In this document: in pieces, positions 1-9,030 of the stretch
Numbering within the stretch: the stretch's first letter is position 1
How the letters are laid out: every line of letters starts with the position of its first letter
Origin: Streptomyces sp. HUAS 15-9
Lineage (GTDB): Bacteria; Actinomycetota; Actinomycetes; Streptomycetales; Streptomycetaceae
Assembly: GCF_025642155.1 (NCBI RefSeq)
Contig: NZ_CP106798.1
Span: 1,612,001-1,676,000, forward strand
Length of the DNA: 64,000 nucleotides
Reading direction: 5' to 3'
Program-made: the position numbers and the translations under genes
The notes under the pieces: model-generated
What the model saw: only the letters and a program-made list of their open reading frames with translations
The model's database searches: none
What the model was told of the DNA's origin: nothing

Positions 1-2338
1 AGAGATCGTGGCCGTCGTAGAGGGCGTCCACGTCGATCTCGATCGCGTCGTCGAGGAACCGGTCGACCAGCACCGGGCGCGAGGGGCTGATCTCCGTCGA
101 CTCCGCAATGTAGGAGGACAGCCGGGTCTCGTCGTACACGATCTCCATGCCGCGACCGCCTAGGACGTACGACGGGCGGACGAGCACCGGGTAGCCGATC
201 TCGTCGGCGATGGCCTTGGCCTCGGCGAAGGTCGTGGCGGTGCCGTGCTTGGGGGCAGGCAGGCCCGCCTCCGCCAGCACCCGCCCGAAGGCGCCCCGGT
301 CCTCGGCCGCGTGGATGGCCTCGGGGGACGTGCCCACGATCGGCACGCCGTTGTCCTTGAGCGCCTGCGACAGGCCCAGCGGGGTCTGGCCGCCCAGCTG
401 GACCACCACACCGGCGACCGGACCGGCCTGCTGCTCCGCGTGGACGATCTCCAGCACGTCCTCGAGGGTCAGCGGCTCGAAGTACAGGCGGTCGGAGGTG
501 TCGTAGTCCGTGGAGACGGTCTCGGGGTTGCAGTTGACCATCACGGTCTCGTACCCGGCGTCGCTGAGCGCGAAGGAGGCGTGGACGCACGAGTAGTCGA
601 ACTCGATGCCCTGCCCGATCCGGTTCGGACCGGAGCCGAGGATGATGACCGCGGGCTTCTCGCGCGGCGCGACCTCGGTCTCCTCGTCGTAGGAGGAGTA
701 GAAGTACGGCGTCCGCGCCGCGAACTCGGCGGCGCAGGTGTCGACCGTCTTGTAGACCGGCCGGATCCCGAGCGTGTGGCGGACCTCGCGCACGATGTCC
801 TCGCGCAGCCCGCGGATCTCACCGATCTGCTGGTCGGAGAAGCCGTGCCGCTTGGCCTCGGCCAGCAGGTCCGGGGTGAGCTCGGCGGCCTCGGCCAGCT
901 CGTCGGCGATCTCCTTGATGAGGAAGAGCTGGTCGACGAACCACGGGTCGATCTTCGTGGCCTCGAACACCTCCTCCTGCGTGGCGCCCGCGCGGATGGC
1001 CCGCATGACCGTGTTGATCCGGCCGTCGGTGGGCCGTACGGCCTCGCGCAGCAGTTCGTCCTTGTCCTCGGCGGAGCCCGCCTCGCCGACGAAGGTGAAC
1101 TGGCTGCCCTTCTTCTCCAGCGAGCGCAGCGCCTTCTGGAAGGCCTCGGTGAAGTTGCGGCCGATGGCCATGGCCTCGCCGACCGACTTCATGGTGGTGG
1201 TGAGGGTGGAGTCGGCCTGCGGGAACTTCTCGAAGGCGAACCGCGGGGCCTTCACCACGACGTAGTCGAGGGTCGGCTCGAATGAGGCCGGGGTCTCCCG
1301 CGTGATGTCGTTCGGGATCTCGTCGAGGGTGTAGCCGACGGCGAGCTTGGCCGCGATCTTGGCGATCGGGAAGCCGGTCGCCTTGGACGCGAGGGCCGAG
1401 GAGCGCGACACGCGCGGGTTCATCTCGATGACGATGACCCGGCCGTCCTCGGGGTTCACCGCGAACTGGATGTTGCAGCCGCCGGTGTCGACGCCGACCT
1501 CGCGGATGACGGCGATGCCGATGTCCCGCAGGATCTGGTACTCACGGTCGGTGAGGGTCATCGCCGGGGCGACGGTGATCGAGTCACCGGTGTGCACGCC
1601 CATCGGGTCGAAGTTCTCGATGGAGCACACGACCACGACGTTGTCGTGCTTGTCGCGCATCAGCTCCAGCTCGTACTCCTTCCAGCCGAGGATGGACTCC
1701 TCCAGGAGCACCTCGGTGGTCGGCGAGAGGGTCAGGCCCTGGCCCGCGATGCGGCGCAGTTCCTCCTCGTCGTGGGCGAAGCCGGAGCCGGCGCCGCCCA
1801 TCGTGAAGGACGGGCGGACGACGACCGGGTAGCCGCCCAGCTGCTCGACGCCCCCGAGGACGTCCTCCATGGAGTGGCAGATGACCGAGCGGGCGGACTC
1901 GCCGTGGCCGGTCTTCTCCCGGACCGCCTCGACGACCAGCTTGAACTGGTCGCGGTCCTCGCCCTTGTGGATGGCCTCGACGTTGGCGCCGATCAGTTCG
2001 ACGCCGTACTTGTCCAGGACGCCGTTCTCGTGCAGTGAGATGGCGGTGTTGAGGGCCGTCTGGCCGCCCAGGGTGGGCAGCAGCGCGTCCGGCCGCTCCT
2101 TGGCGATGATCTTCTCGACGATGTCCGGGGTGATCGGCTCGACATAGGTCGCGTCGGCGATCTCCGGGTCGGTCATGATAGTCGCCGGGTTGGAGTTCAC
2201 GAGCACGACGCGCAGGCCCTCGGCGCGCAGCACGCGGCACGCCTGGGTGCCGGAGTAGTCGAACTCGGCGGCCTGGCCGATGACGATCGGGCCGGAGCCG
2301 ATGACCAGGACGGACTGGATATCGGTGCGCTTAGGCAC
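1..2338 (-). CDS. carB: Carbamoyl-phosphate synthase large subunit, partial (3' end outside window)
   Basis: Makes carbamoyl phosphate from bicarbonate, ammonia (channelled from CarA) and two ATP, feeding pyrimidine and arginine synthesis. Reading the minus strand from GTG at 2338 gives [17 protein letters not shown], the typical CarB N-terminus. About 779 of roughly 1,100 codons are present: the first ATP-grasp half, the oligomerisation region and part of the second ATP-grasp half. The C-terminal allosteric domain is off the left edge. The GTG start overlaps the carA stop by 8 nt, so the two are translationally coupled as last visible genes of the pyr operon. Confidence 0.97.
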   Translation of the reverse strand, partial: MPKRTDIQSVLVIGSGPIVIGQAAEFDYSGTQACRVLRAEGLRVVLVNSNPATIMTDPEIADATYVEPITPDIVEKIIAKERPDALLPTLGGQTALNTAISLHENGVLDKYGVELIGANVEAIHKGEDRDQFKLVVEAVREKTGHGESARSVICHSMEDVLGGVEQLGGYPVVVRPSFTMGGAGSGFAHDEEELRRIAGQGLTLSPTTEVLLEESILGWKEYELELMRDKHDNVVVVCSIENFDPMGVHTGDSITVAPAMTLTDREYQILRDIGIAVIREVGVDTGGCNIQFAVNPEDGRVIVIEMNPRVSRSSALASKATGFPIAKIAAKLAVGYTLDEIPNDITRETPASFEPTLDYVVVKAPRFAFEKFPQADSTLTTTMKSVGEAMAIGRNFTEAFQKALRSLEKKGSQFTFVGEAGSAEDKDELLREAVRPTDGRINTVMRAIRAGATQEEVFEATKIDPWFVDQLFLIKEIADELAEAAELTPDLLAEAKRHGFSDQQIGEIRGLREDIVREVRHTLGIRPVYKTVDTCAAEFAARTPYFYSSYDEETEVAPREKPAVIILGSGPNRIGQGIEFDYSCVHASFALSDAGYETVMVNCNPETVSTDYDTSDRLYFEPLTLEDVLEIVHAEQQAGPVAGVVVQLGGQTPLGLSQALKDNGVPIVGTSPEAIHAAEDRGAFGRVLAEAGLPAPKHGTATTFAEAKAIADEIGYPVLVRPSYVLGGRGMEIVYDETRLSSYIAESTEISPSRPVLVDRFLDDAIEIDVDALYDGHDL

Positions 2339-3488
2339 GCTGGCCCTCCATCAGGGATACGAAGCGGTCGAACAGGTAGGCGGCGTCGTGCGGACCCGCG
2401 GCTGCTTCGGGGTGGTACTGGACGCTGAAGGCCGGCTTGTCGAGGAGCTGGAGGCCCTCCACCACGTTGTCGTTGAGGCAGACGTGGGAGACCTCGACAC
2501 GGCCGAAGGGGGTGTCGGAGACCCGGTCGAGCGGGGCGTCCACGGCGAAGCCGTGGTTGTGCGCGGTGACCTCGACCTTGCCGGTCGTACGGTCCTGCAC
2601 CGGCTGGTTGATGCCCCGGTGACCGTACTTCAGCTTGTAGGTGCCGAAGCCGAGCGCGCGGCCGAGGATCTGGTTGCCGAAGCAGATGCCGAAGAGCGGG
2701 GTGCCGCGCTCCAGGACCGCCCGCATGACGGAGACCGGGTGGTCGGCCGTTGCCGGGTCGCCAGGGCCGTTGGAGAAGAAGACACCGTCGGGGTTCACGG
2801 CGTACACGTCCTCGGCGGTGGCCGTGGCGGGCAGCACGTGCACCTCGATGCCGCGCTCGGCCATGCGGTGCGGGGTCATGCCCTTGATGCCGAGGTCGAC
2901 GGCGGCGACGGTGAACTTCTTCGCACCGATCGCGGGGACGACGTACGTCTCCTTGGTGGCGACCTCGGCGGAGAGGTCGGCGCCCTCCATCTCGGGGGCC
3001 TGGCGCACCTCGGCCAGCATGGTGCCCTCGTCGGGCAGCGCGTTGCCGGAGAAGATGCCGACGCGCATGGCGCCGCGCTCGCGCAGATGGCGGGTGAGGG
3101 CGCGGGTGTCGATGCCGCTGATGCCGACGACGCCCTGGTGGCGCAGCTCCTCGTCCAGCGAGCGCTTGGCGCGCCAGCTGGAGGGCACGCGCGCGGGGTC
3201 GCGCACCACGTAACCCGCGACCCAGATCCGCTTCGACTCGGGGTCCTCGTCGTTGACGCCGGTGTTGCCGACGTGCGGGGCGGTCATCACGACGACCTGA
3301 CGGTGGTACGACGGGTCGGTGAGCGTCTCCTGGTAGCCGGTCATGCCGGTGGAGAACACGGCTTCGCCGAAGGTCACCCCCGCGGCCCCGTAGGCACGGC
3401 CGCGGAAGATCCGGCCGTCCTCCAGGACGAGTACGGCGGGAGCTGCCTTGTGCCTCTGCGAGGCCGCTCCCTTGTTGGAGGTCGTCAT
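2331..3488 (-). CDS. carA: Carbamoyl-phosphate synthase small (glutaminase) subunit
   Basis: 385 aa. Hydrolyses glutamine and passes ammonia to CarB. The N-terminal CPSase small-chain domain starts near [15 protein letters not shown]. The class I glutamine amidotransferase domain has the nucleophile in LFGICFGNQ (most relatives read GICLGHQ) and the His-Glu pair in [15 protein letters not shown] at 3488 is chosen because it overlaps the stop of the upstream membrane-protein gene as ATGA. Downstream it overlaps carB by 8 nt, giving a tightly coupled carA-carB pair. Confidence 0.97.
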   Translation of the reverse strand: MTTSNKGAASQRHKAAPAVLVLEDGRIFRGRAYGAAGVTFGEAVFSTGMTGYQETLTDPSYHRQVVVMTAPHVGNTGVNDEDPESKRIWVAGYVVRDPARVPSSWRAKRSLDEELRHQGVVGISGIDTRALTRHLRERGAMRVGIFSGNALPDEGTMLAEVRQAPEMEGADLSAEVATKETYVVPAIGAKKFTVAAVDLGIKGMTPHRMAERGIEVHVLPATATAEDVYAVNPDGVFFSNGPGDPATADHPVSVMRAVLERGTPLFGICFGNQILGRALGFGTYKLKYGHRGINQPVQDRTTGKVEVTAHNHGFAVDAPLDRVSDTPFGRVEVSHVCLNDNVVEGLQLLDKPAFSVQYHPEAAAGPHDAAYLFDRFVSLMEGQRA

Positions 3489-4063
3489 CGTTCGGCGCCT
3501 TCCGTGCTGTGTGTCTTGATCATGGAGTTGATGGCGTCGACCCACTCGTGGTGCTCGGCCGCGCGGTCGGAGCGGAAGCCGGAGTCGATCAGCCGGTCCC
3601 CGTGGGCCCAGGTGACCACGAGCAGGCCGCCCTCGGTGAGGACCTTGCCCGCGATGCCCTTGTCGAGCCGGGCCTCGCGCAGCGCGGCGGCGGGGACGAA
3701 GAAGTCGGCCGCTCCGGGTCGTACGACGTCCAGGCCCGCGTCCGTCAGCGTGAGCTCGGCCCGGCTGCGGGTGCCGAGGCCGTGGGCCACGATGCGGTCC
3801 AGCCACTGCCCGGCGGTGGTGGAGCCGTGGTAGCGGCCGCTCATGCTCAGTCTGGCCGGGCCGAGGTCGTCCGGCGCGCTGGGCAGCTCCGGGATGTCGC
3901 CCTGGAGGGTGCCGCGCCACTTCCAGCCCTCGCGCATCAGCCAGTAGACGAGCGCGACGAACAGGGCGAGTCCGACGAGCCAGCCGGCGCGGGCGGCCCA
4001 GTCGGTGACCTCGGCCGACTTCTTCTCGGCCAGGTCGGCGGCCAGCAGGATTACAGGTGTCAC
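3485..4063 (-). CDS. Small membrane protein of the pyr operon (PH-like, function unknown)
   Basis: 192 aa from a GTG at 4063 that overlaps the pyrC stop as GTGA; its own stop overlaps carA as ATGA. A hydrophobic segment near residues 18-36 ([16 protein letters not shown]) follows a short N-terminal region. The remaining ~150 residues look like a cytosolic beta-rich domain resembling bacterial PH-like membrane proteins, with [11 protein letters not shown] and [15 protein letters not shown] stretches. It has no catalytic motif that I recognise. Its place between pyrC and carA with 4-nt overlaps on both sides means it is co-translated with pyrimidine enzymes. The function is unknown. Confidence 0.9.
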   Translation of the reverse strand: MTPVILLAADLAEKKSAEVTDWAARAGWLVGLALFVALVYWLMREGWKWRGTLQGDIPELPSAPDDLGPARLSMSGRYHGSTTAGQWLDRIVAHGLGTRSRAELTLTDAGLDVVRPGAADFFVPAAALREARLDKGIAGKVLTEGGLLVVTWAHGDRLIDSGFRSDRAAEHHEWVDAINSMIKTHSTEGAER

Positions 4064-5355
4064 GTGAGCTTCCCGTCGACGAGCGTCGCCTTGCCCCGCA
4101 GCCACGTGTGGGTGACACGGCCCGGCAGCTCACGTCCCTCGTACGGGGTGTTGCGGCTGCGCGAGGCGAAGCCCGCGGGGTCCACCTGGCCACGGTATGC
4201 GGTATCGACGAGCGTGAGGTTGGCCGGCTCGCCTGCCGAGACGGGACGGCCGTGTCCCTCGGCCCGTCCGATCCGCGCGGGCTTGACGGACATGCGGTCG
4301 GCGACGCCGGCCCAGTCCAGCAGGCCCGTGTCGACCATGGTCTCCTGGACCACCGACAGCGCGGTCTCCAGGCCCACCATGCCCATGGCGGCCGCGGCCC
4401 ACTCGCAGTCCTTGTCCTCGTGCGGGTGCGGGGCATGGTCGGTGGCGACGATGTCGATCGTGCCGTCGGCGAGCGCCTCGCGCAGGGCCATGACGTCGCG
4501 CTCGGTGCGCAGCGGCGGGTTGACCTTGTACACCGGGTTGTAGGTGCGCACCATCTCATCCGTCAGCAGGAGGTGGTGCGGGGTCACCTCGGCGGTGACG
4601 TCGATGCCGCGGGACTTGGCCCAGCGGACGATCTCGACGGACCCGGCGGTCGACAGATGGCAGATGTGGACGCGGGAGCCGACGTGCTCGGCGAGCAGGA
4701 CGTCGCGGGCGATGACCGACTCCTCGGCGACGGCCGGCCAGCCGCCCAGGCCGAGCTCGGCGGAGACGACGCCCTCGTTCATCTGGGCGCCCTCGGTGAG
4801 GCGCGGCTCCTGCGCGTGCTGGGCGACGACGCCGCCGAAGGCCTTCACGTACTCCAGTGCGCGGCGCATGATCACGGCGTCGTCGACGCACTTGCCGTCG
4901 TCGGAGAAGACGGTCACGCCCGCCGCCGACTCGTGCATCGCGCCCAGCTCGGCGAGCTTCTTGCCCTCCAGGCCGACGGTGACGGCGCCGATGGGCTGGA
5001 CGTCGCAGTAGCCGTGCTCCTGGCCGAGCCGGTAGACCTGCTCGACGACGCCGGCGGTGTCGGCGACCGGGAAGGTGTTGGCCATGGCGAACACGGCCGT
5101 GTAACCACCGCTGGCGGCGGCGCGCGTGCCGGTCAGTACGGTCTCGGAGTCCTCGCGGCCCGGCTCGCGCAGATGGGTGTGCAGGTCGACCAGGCCCGGC
5201 AGCAGCACCTTACCGGCGGCCTCGACCACCTCGGCGCCGTCGGCGTTCAGTCCGGCGCCGACCTCGGCGATCGTCTCGCCGTCGATCAGCACGTCCTGCG
5301 GCTCGCCGCCGAGCACCTTCGCACCACGGATCAGGATCTTGCCCAGGTTGCTCAT
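4060..5355 (-). CDS. pyrC: Dihydroorotase (class I)
   Basis: 431 aa. Cyclises N-carbamoyl-aspartate to dihydroorotate, the third step of UMP synthesis. Amidohydrolase fold with the metal-binding HxH in [12 protein letters not shown] near residue 58, later histidines in [10 protein letters not shown] and EVTPHHLLL, and the catalytic Asp in [10 protein letters not shown]. Length fits the class I enzymes of Gram-positives. It starts 5 nt after the pyrB stop and its TGA is shared with the next gene's GTG. Confidence 0.97.
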   Translation of the reverse strand: MSNLGKILIRGAKVLGGEPQDVLIDGETIAEVGAGLNADGAEVVEAAGKVLLPGLVDLHTHLREPGREDSETVLTGTRAAASGGYTAVFAMANTFPVADTAGVVEQVYRLGQEHGYCDVQPIGAVTVGLEGKKLAELGAMHESAAGVTVFSDDGKCVDDAVIMRRALEYVKAFGGVVAQHAQEPRLTEGAQMNEGVVSAELGLGGWPAVAEESVIARDVLLAEHVGSRVHICHLSTAGSVEIVRWAKSRGIDVTAEVTPHHLLLTDEMVRTYNPVYKVNPPLRTERDVMALREALADGTIDIVATDHAPHPHEDKDCEWAAAAMGMVGLETALSVVQETMVDTGLLDWAGVADRMSVKPARIGRAEGHGRPVSAGEPANLTLVDTAYRGQVDPAGFASRSRNTPYEGRELPGRVTHTWLRGKATLVDGKLT

Positions 5356-5360
5356 CGGTC

Positions 5361-6341
5361 TTACTTCTCCTCGAGGGTGCGGGCGTGGGTGACGGCGGGT
5401 TCGTTGCCGCCCAGCAGCAGATACAGAACGGCCATCCGGATGGAGACTCCGTTCGCCACCTGCTCGACGACGGTGCAGCGCTCGGAGTCGGCGACCTCGG
5501 CGGTGATCTCCATGCCGCGGACCATGGGGCCGGGGTGCATCACGATGGCGTGCTCGGGCATCTTGGCCATGCGGTCTCCGTCGAGGCCGTAGCGCCGTGA
5601 GTACTCGCGCTCGGTCGGGAAGAAGGCGGCGTTCATGCGCTCGCGCTGCACGCGGAGCATCATCACGGCGTCGGACTTCGGCAGGGTGCTGTCGAGGTCG
5701 TACGACACCTCGCAGGGCCAGTTCCCGACGCCGACCGGCACCAGGGTGGGCGGGGCGACCAGGGTGACCTCGGCGCCGAGGGTGTGCAGCAGGTCGACGT
5801 TGGAGCGGGCGACGCGGCTGTGCAGCACGTCCCCGACGATGGTGATGCGCTTGCCGGCCAGGTCCTGGCCGAGCCCGGCGTCCCGGCCGATCAGCCGGCG
5901 GCGCATGGTGAAGGCGTCGAGCAGGGCCTGGGTGGGGTGCTGGTGGGTGCCGTCACCGGCGTTGATGACCGCCGCGTCGATCCAGCCGGAGTTGGCCAGG
6001 CGGTAGGGGGCTCCGGAGGCGCCGTGCCGGATGACGACGGCGTCGACGCCCATCGCCTCCAGGGTCTGGGCGGTGTCCTTCAGAGACTCGCCCTTGGAGA
6101 CGCTCGACCCCTTGGCGGAGAAGTTGATGACGTCCGCGGACAGGCGCTTCTCCGCGGCCTCGAAGGAGATCCGGGTCCGCGTGGAGTCCTCGAAGAAGAG
6201 GTTGACGATCGTGCGGCCGCGCAGGGTCGGCAGCTTTTTGATCGGCCGGTCGGCGACCCGGGCCATCTCCTCGGCGGTGTCGAGGATCAGGACGGCGTCG
6301 TCGCGGGTGAGATCGGCGGCCGAGATGAGATGACGCTGCAT
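5361..6341 (-). CDS. pyrB: Aspartate carbamoyltransferase catalytic subunit
   Basis: 326 aa. Transfers the carbamoyl group to aspartate, the committed pyrimidine step. The carbamoyl-phosphate loop is [12 protein letters not shown] near residues 51-62; other family motifs are [27 protein letters not shown] and MHPGPMVRG. Second gene of the operon, 95 nt after pyrR; this gap contains no gene and no clear terminator. No pyrI-type regulatory subunit is adjacent, as usual in actinobacteria. Confidence 0.97.
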   Translation of the reverse strand: MQRHLISAADLTRDDAVLILDTAEEMARVADRPIKKLPTLRGRTIVNLFFEDSTRTRISFEAAEKRLSADVINFSAKGSSVSKGESLKDTAQTLEAMGVDAVVIRHGASGAPYRLANSGWIDAAVINAGDGTHQHPTQALLDAFTMRRRLIGRDAGLGQDLAGKRITIVGDVLHSRVARSNVDLLHTLGAEVTLVAPPTLVPVGVGNWPCEVSYDLDSTLPKSDAVMMLRVQRERMNAAFFPTEREYSRRYGLDGDRMAKMPEHAIVMHPGPMVRGMEITAEVADSERCTVVEQVANGVSIRMAVLYLLLGGNEPAVTHARTLEEK

Positions 6342-6436
6342 CTGTCAGGCTCCGTAAGGCAGTTCAGGTTCTGGGAGATTCCGGGCAGGCGAGGGCGCGG
6401 GGGCGGGGCGCGCGGCGGGTGCCGTACGCCGGTCCG

Positions 6437-7021
6437 CTACTGCTGCTCGCCCGGGGCGGCCGGCTTCGCACCGAGCAGCACGGTGTCGCGACCGTCCTCC
6501 TCGGCGAGCTGGACCTTGACCGTCTCCCGCAGCGACGTGGGGAGGTTCTTGCCGACATAGTCGGCGCGGATGGGCAGTTCGCGGTGGCCGCGGTCGACGA
6601 GGACCGCGAGCTGGACCGCCCGGGGGCGCCCGATGTCGTTCAGGGCGTCGAGGGCGGCGCGGATCGTGCGGCCGGAGAAGAGCACGTCGTCGACGAGGAC
6701 GACCAGTCGGCCGTCGATGCCCTCACCGGGGATGTCGGTGCGGGCCAGCGCACGCGGCGGGTGCATGCGCAGGTCGTCGCGGTACATGGTGATGTCGAGG
6801 GAGCCGACCGGGATCTTGCGGTCGGTGACGTCCTCGAGCTTGGCAGCGAGCCGCTGGGCGAGGTAGACGCCCCGGGTCGGAATGCCGAGGAGCACCACGT
6901 CGTCGGCGCCCTTGGCGCGCTCGACGATCTCGTGGGCGATACGGGTCAACACCCGTGCGATGTCGGGCCCTTCGAGAACGGGCCGCGCATCGGACGCTTG
7001 TGTGTCCTGCTTGTTGTCCAT
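6437..7021 (-). CDS. pyrR: Bifunctional pyr operon regulator / uracil phosphoribosyltransferase
   Basis: 194 aa. In Bacillus and mycobacteria PyrR binds pyr mRNA leaders in a UMP-dependent manner, and many homologues also have UPRTase activity. The PRPP-binding motif [15 protein letters not shown] lies near residues 108-122; the N-terminal [14 protein letters not shown] helix and [15 protein letters not shown] are typical. ATG at 7021 is preceded by a strong AAGGAGG (7032-7038). First gene of the pyr operon and divergent from bldD. A hairpin with the PyrR-binding consensus lies directly upstream of its ribosome binding site. Confidence 0.97.
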   Translation of the reverse strand: MDNKQDTQASDARPVLEGPDIARVLTRIAHEIVERAKGADDVVLLGIPTRGVYLAQRLAAKLEDVTDRKIPVGSLDITMYRDDLRMHPPRALARTDIPGEGIDGRLVVLVDDVLFSGRTIRAALDALNDIGRPRAVQLAVLVDRGHRELPIRADYVGKNLPTSLRETVKVQLAEEDGRDTVLLGAKPAAPGEQQ

Positions 7022-7039
7022 ACGAAACGGACCTCCTTC

Positions 7040-7057
7040 TCCGCCTCACGGGACGGA
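7040..7057 (-). promoter_or_regulatory. Putative PyrR-binding hairpin in the pyrR leader
   Basis: On the minus strand the RNA reads UCCG-UCCCGUGAGG-CGGA. The loop portion (7043-7053) matches UCCNGNGAGGY, the core of the PyrR-binding consensus as I know it from Bacillus (ARUCCNGNGAGGYU). It ends one or two bases before the AAGGAGG of pyrR. There is no antiterminator/terminator pair, so PyrR binding would more likely block translation initiation, as described for mycobacteria. Motif and spacing are seen; the mechanism is inferred. Confidence 0.72.
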
Positions 7058-7086
7058 CCTTAAAGGACGTCGGATTTGCGCCATCC

Positions 7087-7092
7087 ACCGTA
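7087..7092 (-). promoter_or_regulatory. Possible -10 element of the pyr operon
   Basis: On the minus strand TACGGT at 7092-7087 fits the loose Streptomyces -10 pattern TANNNT and would start transcription about 60 nt upstream of pyrR, just ahead of the PyrR-type hairpin. No good -35 hexamer is visible at 17-18 nt, so this is tentative. Confidence 0.3.
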
Positions 7093-7175
7093 GCAGGTCG
7101 CGGCGACGCCCCTGATCACCCCTATGGCGTAATCGGCCACCGCTACCACGGAAGAGTCGGTGTGGACCATTCGGC

Positions 7176-7218
7176 TTGACGGGCGGGAGTCACGCTGCGT
7201 AACCTCACAGTGAGTTAC
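7176..7218 (+). promoter_or_regulatory. bldD promoter and probable BldD autoregulatory box
   Basis: TTGACG at 7176-7181 and TAACCT at 7200-7205, 18 nt apart, form a good vegetative-type promoter. Overlapping the -10 is the near-palindrome gtaacctcacagtgagttac (7199-7218), containing TCAC and AGTGA half-sites of the kind bound by BldD. BldD represses its own promoter in S. coelicolor, so this is the likely operator. The leader to ATG 7276 is about 65 nt. Confidence 0.6.
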
Positions 7219-7275
7219 CAGCCGCGCGGCTCGGAACCACAGCCGGCCGCGTCGACACAGTGTCCGGGGAGCCAT

Positions 7276-7779
7276 ATGTCCAGCGAATACGCCAAACAGC
7301 TCGGGGCCAAGCTCCGGGCCATCCGCACCCAGCAGGGCCTTTCCCTCCACGGTGTCGAGGAGAAGTCCCAGGGACGCTGGAAGGCGGTCGTGGTCGGTTC
7401 GTACGAGCGCGGCGACCGCGCCGTAACCGTGCAGCGCCTTGCGGAGCTGGCCGATTTCTATGGTGTTCCGGTGCAGGAGCTGCTTCCGGGCACCACCCCG
7501 GGCGGCGCGGCCGAGCCGCCGCCGAAGCTGGTCCTGGACCTGGAGCGGCTCGCCACGGTCCCGGCCGAGAAGGCCGGCCCCCTGCAGCGGTACGCGGCGA
7601 CGATCCAGTCCCAGCGCGGTGACTACAACGGCAAGGTGCTGTCGATCCGGCAGGACGACCTGCGCACACTCGCCGTCATCTACGACCAGTCGCCCTCGGT
7701 CCTGACCGAGCAGCTGATCAGCTGGGGTGTCCTGGACGCGGACGCGCGCCGCGCCGTGGCCACCCATGAGGAGAGCTGA
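7276..7779 (+). CDS. bldD: Developmental master regulator BldD (cyclic-di-GMP-controlled repressor)
   Basis: 167 aa, the length known for Streptomyces BldD. It represses sporulation genes during vegetative growth when dimerised by tetrameric cyclic-di-GMP. The N-terminal XRE helix-turn-helix covers about residues 8-70. The C-terminal domain carries the signature RxD-X8-RxxD: R114-G-D116 and R125-Q-D-D128. ATG 7276 gives this length; an in-frame upstream ATG/GTG extension would run into the promoter. It stands alone between the divergent pyr operon and a strong hairpin at 7807-7852. Confidence 0.98.
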   Translation: MSSEYAKQLGAKLRAIRTQQGLSLHGVEEKSQGRWKAVVVGSYERGDRAVTVQRLAELADFYGVPVQELLPGTTPGGAAEPPPKLVLDLERLATVPAEKAGPLQRYAATIQSQRGDYNGKVLSIRQDDLRTLAVIYDQSPSVLTEQLISWGVLDADARRAVATHEES

Positions 7780-7806
7780 GCCCGCACAGCACTTGAGCAG
7801 AAACGT

Positions 7807-7852
7807 GCCGCCGGGGTGGCCGGAACTTCATGGTTCCGGCCACCCCGGCGGC
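7807..7852 (+). terminator. Strong terminator after bldD
   Basis: A 20-bp perfect stem (gccgccggggtggccggaac and its complement) around a 6-nt loop, 27 nt after the bldD stop, followed by CTTTCTG-type sequence on the plus strand. Upstream AAAC gives a short T-run on the other strand, so it may work in both directions. Confidence 0.85.
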
Positions 7853-7887
7853 TTTCTGCGGGCCTCACAGGGCTCATGTGTACGAAG

Positions 7888-7931
7888 ACGCCAGAGGGCC
7901 CGCAGCAGTCGCGCTGCGGGCCCTGTGGCGT
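7888..7931 (-). terminator. Terminator after efp-nusB
   Basis: 19-nt arms with one mismatch (7888-7906 and 7913-7931) around a 6-nt loop, 45 nt beyond the nusB stop on the minus strand. GC-rich stem with little U-tract, the usual form in Streptomyces. Together with the bldD hairpin it separates two convergent units. Confidence 0.7.
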
Positions 7932-7975
7932 CTGTACCGCTGAGGCCTCCGATGCCTCTTGGGCCGTGTCCCGGC

Positions 7976-8410
7976 CTATGCCTCGTCCCGGCGCAGCGAG
8001 GGCTTGAGCTCCTTCAGCCGCCCGAGCAGGCCGTTGACGAACGAGGGCGACTCGTCCGTGGAGAACTCCTTCGCCAGCTGCACCATCTCGTCGAGGACGA
8101 CGGCATCCGGGGTCTCGTCGGCCCAGATCAGTTCGTACGCACCCAGCCGCAGGATGTTGCGGTCGACGACCGGCATCCGGTCGAGCGTCCAGCCGACCGC
8201 GTACTGGGCGATCAGCTCGTCGATGCGCCGCGCGTGCTGCGCGTAGCCCTCGACCAGCTGCATCGTGTACTCGCTCACCGGCGGCTGCCGGTCGTCGGTC
8301 CTGGAGAGCCGGATCCAGTCCGCGAGGACCGTCAGGACATCGGCCCCGCGCTGATCGCCCTCGAAGAGGATCTGGAAGGCGCGCTTGCGGGCCGTGTTAC
8401 GGGCAGCCAC
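7976..8410 (-). CDS. nusB: Transcription antitermination factor NusB
   Basis: 144 aa, all-helical RNA-binding protein of the boxA/NusE antitermination complex acting mainly on rRNA operons. Family features are the N-terminal ARKRAFQILFEGDQ and the C-terminal VVLDEMVQLAKEFSTDESPS plus FVNGLLG. ATG at 8410 lies 2 nt after the efp stop, so efp and nusB form an operon. Confidence 0.96.
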   Translation of the reverse strand: MAARNTARKRAFQILFEGDQRGADVLTVLADWIRLSRTDDRQPPVSEYTMQLVEGYAQHARRIDELIAQYAVGWTLDRMPVVDRNILRLGAYELIWADETPDAVVLDEMVQLAKEFSTDESPSFVNGLLGRLKELKPSLRRDEA

Positions 8411-8412
8411 GG

Positions 8413-8979
8413 TTAGCTGTTCACCCGGCCGAGGTAGTCGCTCGTACGGGTGTCGACCTTGATCTTCTCACCGGTGGTGATGAAGAGCGGGACCTGGATC
8501 TGGTGACCGGTCTCCAGGATGGCGGGCTTGGTGCCACCGGTGGAGCGGTCGCCCTGGACGCCCGGCTCGGTCTCCTGGATGGTCAGCTCGACGGCGGCCG
8601 GGAGCTCGACGAAGAGCACCTCGCCTTCGTGCTGGGCGACGACGGCCGTGAAGCCCTCGATCAGGAAGTTCGCGGCGTCGCCGACGGTCTTCCGGTCGAT
8701 GTGCAGCTGGTCGTACGTGTCCATGTCCATGAAGACGAAGTACTCGCCGTCCATGTACGAGAACTGCATGTCGCGCTTGTCGACAGTGGCCGTCTCGACC
8801 TTGACGCCGGCGTTGAAGGTCTTGTCGACCACCTTGCCGGACAGCACGTTCTTGAGCTTGGTGCGCACGAAAGCGGGGCCCTTGCCGGGCTTGACGTGCT
8901 GGAACTCGACGACGGACCAGAGCTGGCCGCCTTCGAGCTTGAGCACCAGGCCGTTCTTGAGGTCGTTCGTGGAAGCCAC
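8413..8979 (-). CDS. efp: Translation elongation factor P
   Basis: 188 aa. Relieves ribosome stalling at polyproline. KOW-like N-domain, then two OB domains ending TSDYLGRV. The loop that reaches the peptidyl-transferase centre reads KPGKGPAF (about residues 30-37); actinobacterial EF-P is reported to use an unmodified lysine in this PGKGP loop. No EpmA/YmfI-type modifying gene is next to it. Several proteins in this window are proline-rich (for example the P-loop protein at 10289-11179), and would be plausible EF-P clients. Confidence 0.97.
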   Translation of the reverse strand: MASTNDLKNGLVLKLEGGQLWSVVEFQHVKPGKGPAFVRTKLKNVLSGKVVDKTFNAGVKVETATVDKRDMQFSYMDGEYFVFMDMDTYDQLHIDRKTVGDAANFLIEGFTAVVAQHEGEVLFVELPAAVELTIQETEPGVQGDRSTGGTKPAILETGHQIQVPLFITTGEKIKVDTRTSDYLGRVNS

Positions 8980-9030
8980 GGTTGCGGAATCTCCTGGACT
9001 GACGTGGACGACCCCGGGGCACGCACCTGC

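Noticed and set aside
245..1285. Long plus-strand open frames over carB and similarly over pyr, secD, relA and thrS
   Set aside because: Typical shadow frames of 70% GC genes; compositions of Val/Asp/Gly/Arg without motifs and the true gene is clear on the other strand.
2331..4559. Fusion of carA with an upstream 350-residue Arg/Pro-rich region
   Set aside because: The extension overlaps pyrC and the membrane-protein gene out of frame; carA starts at ATG 3488.
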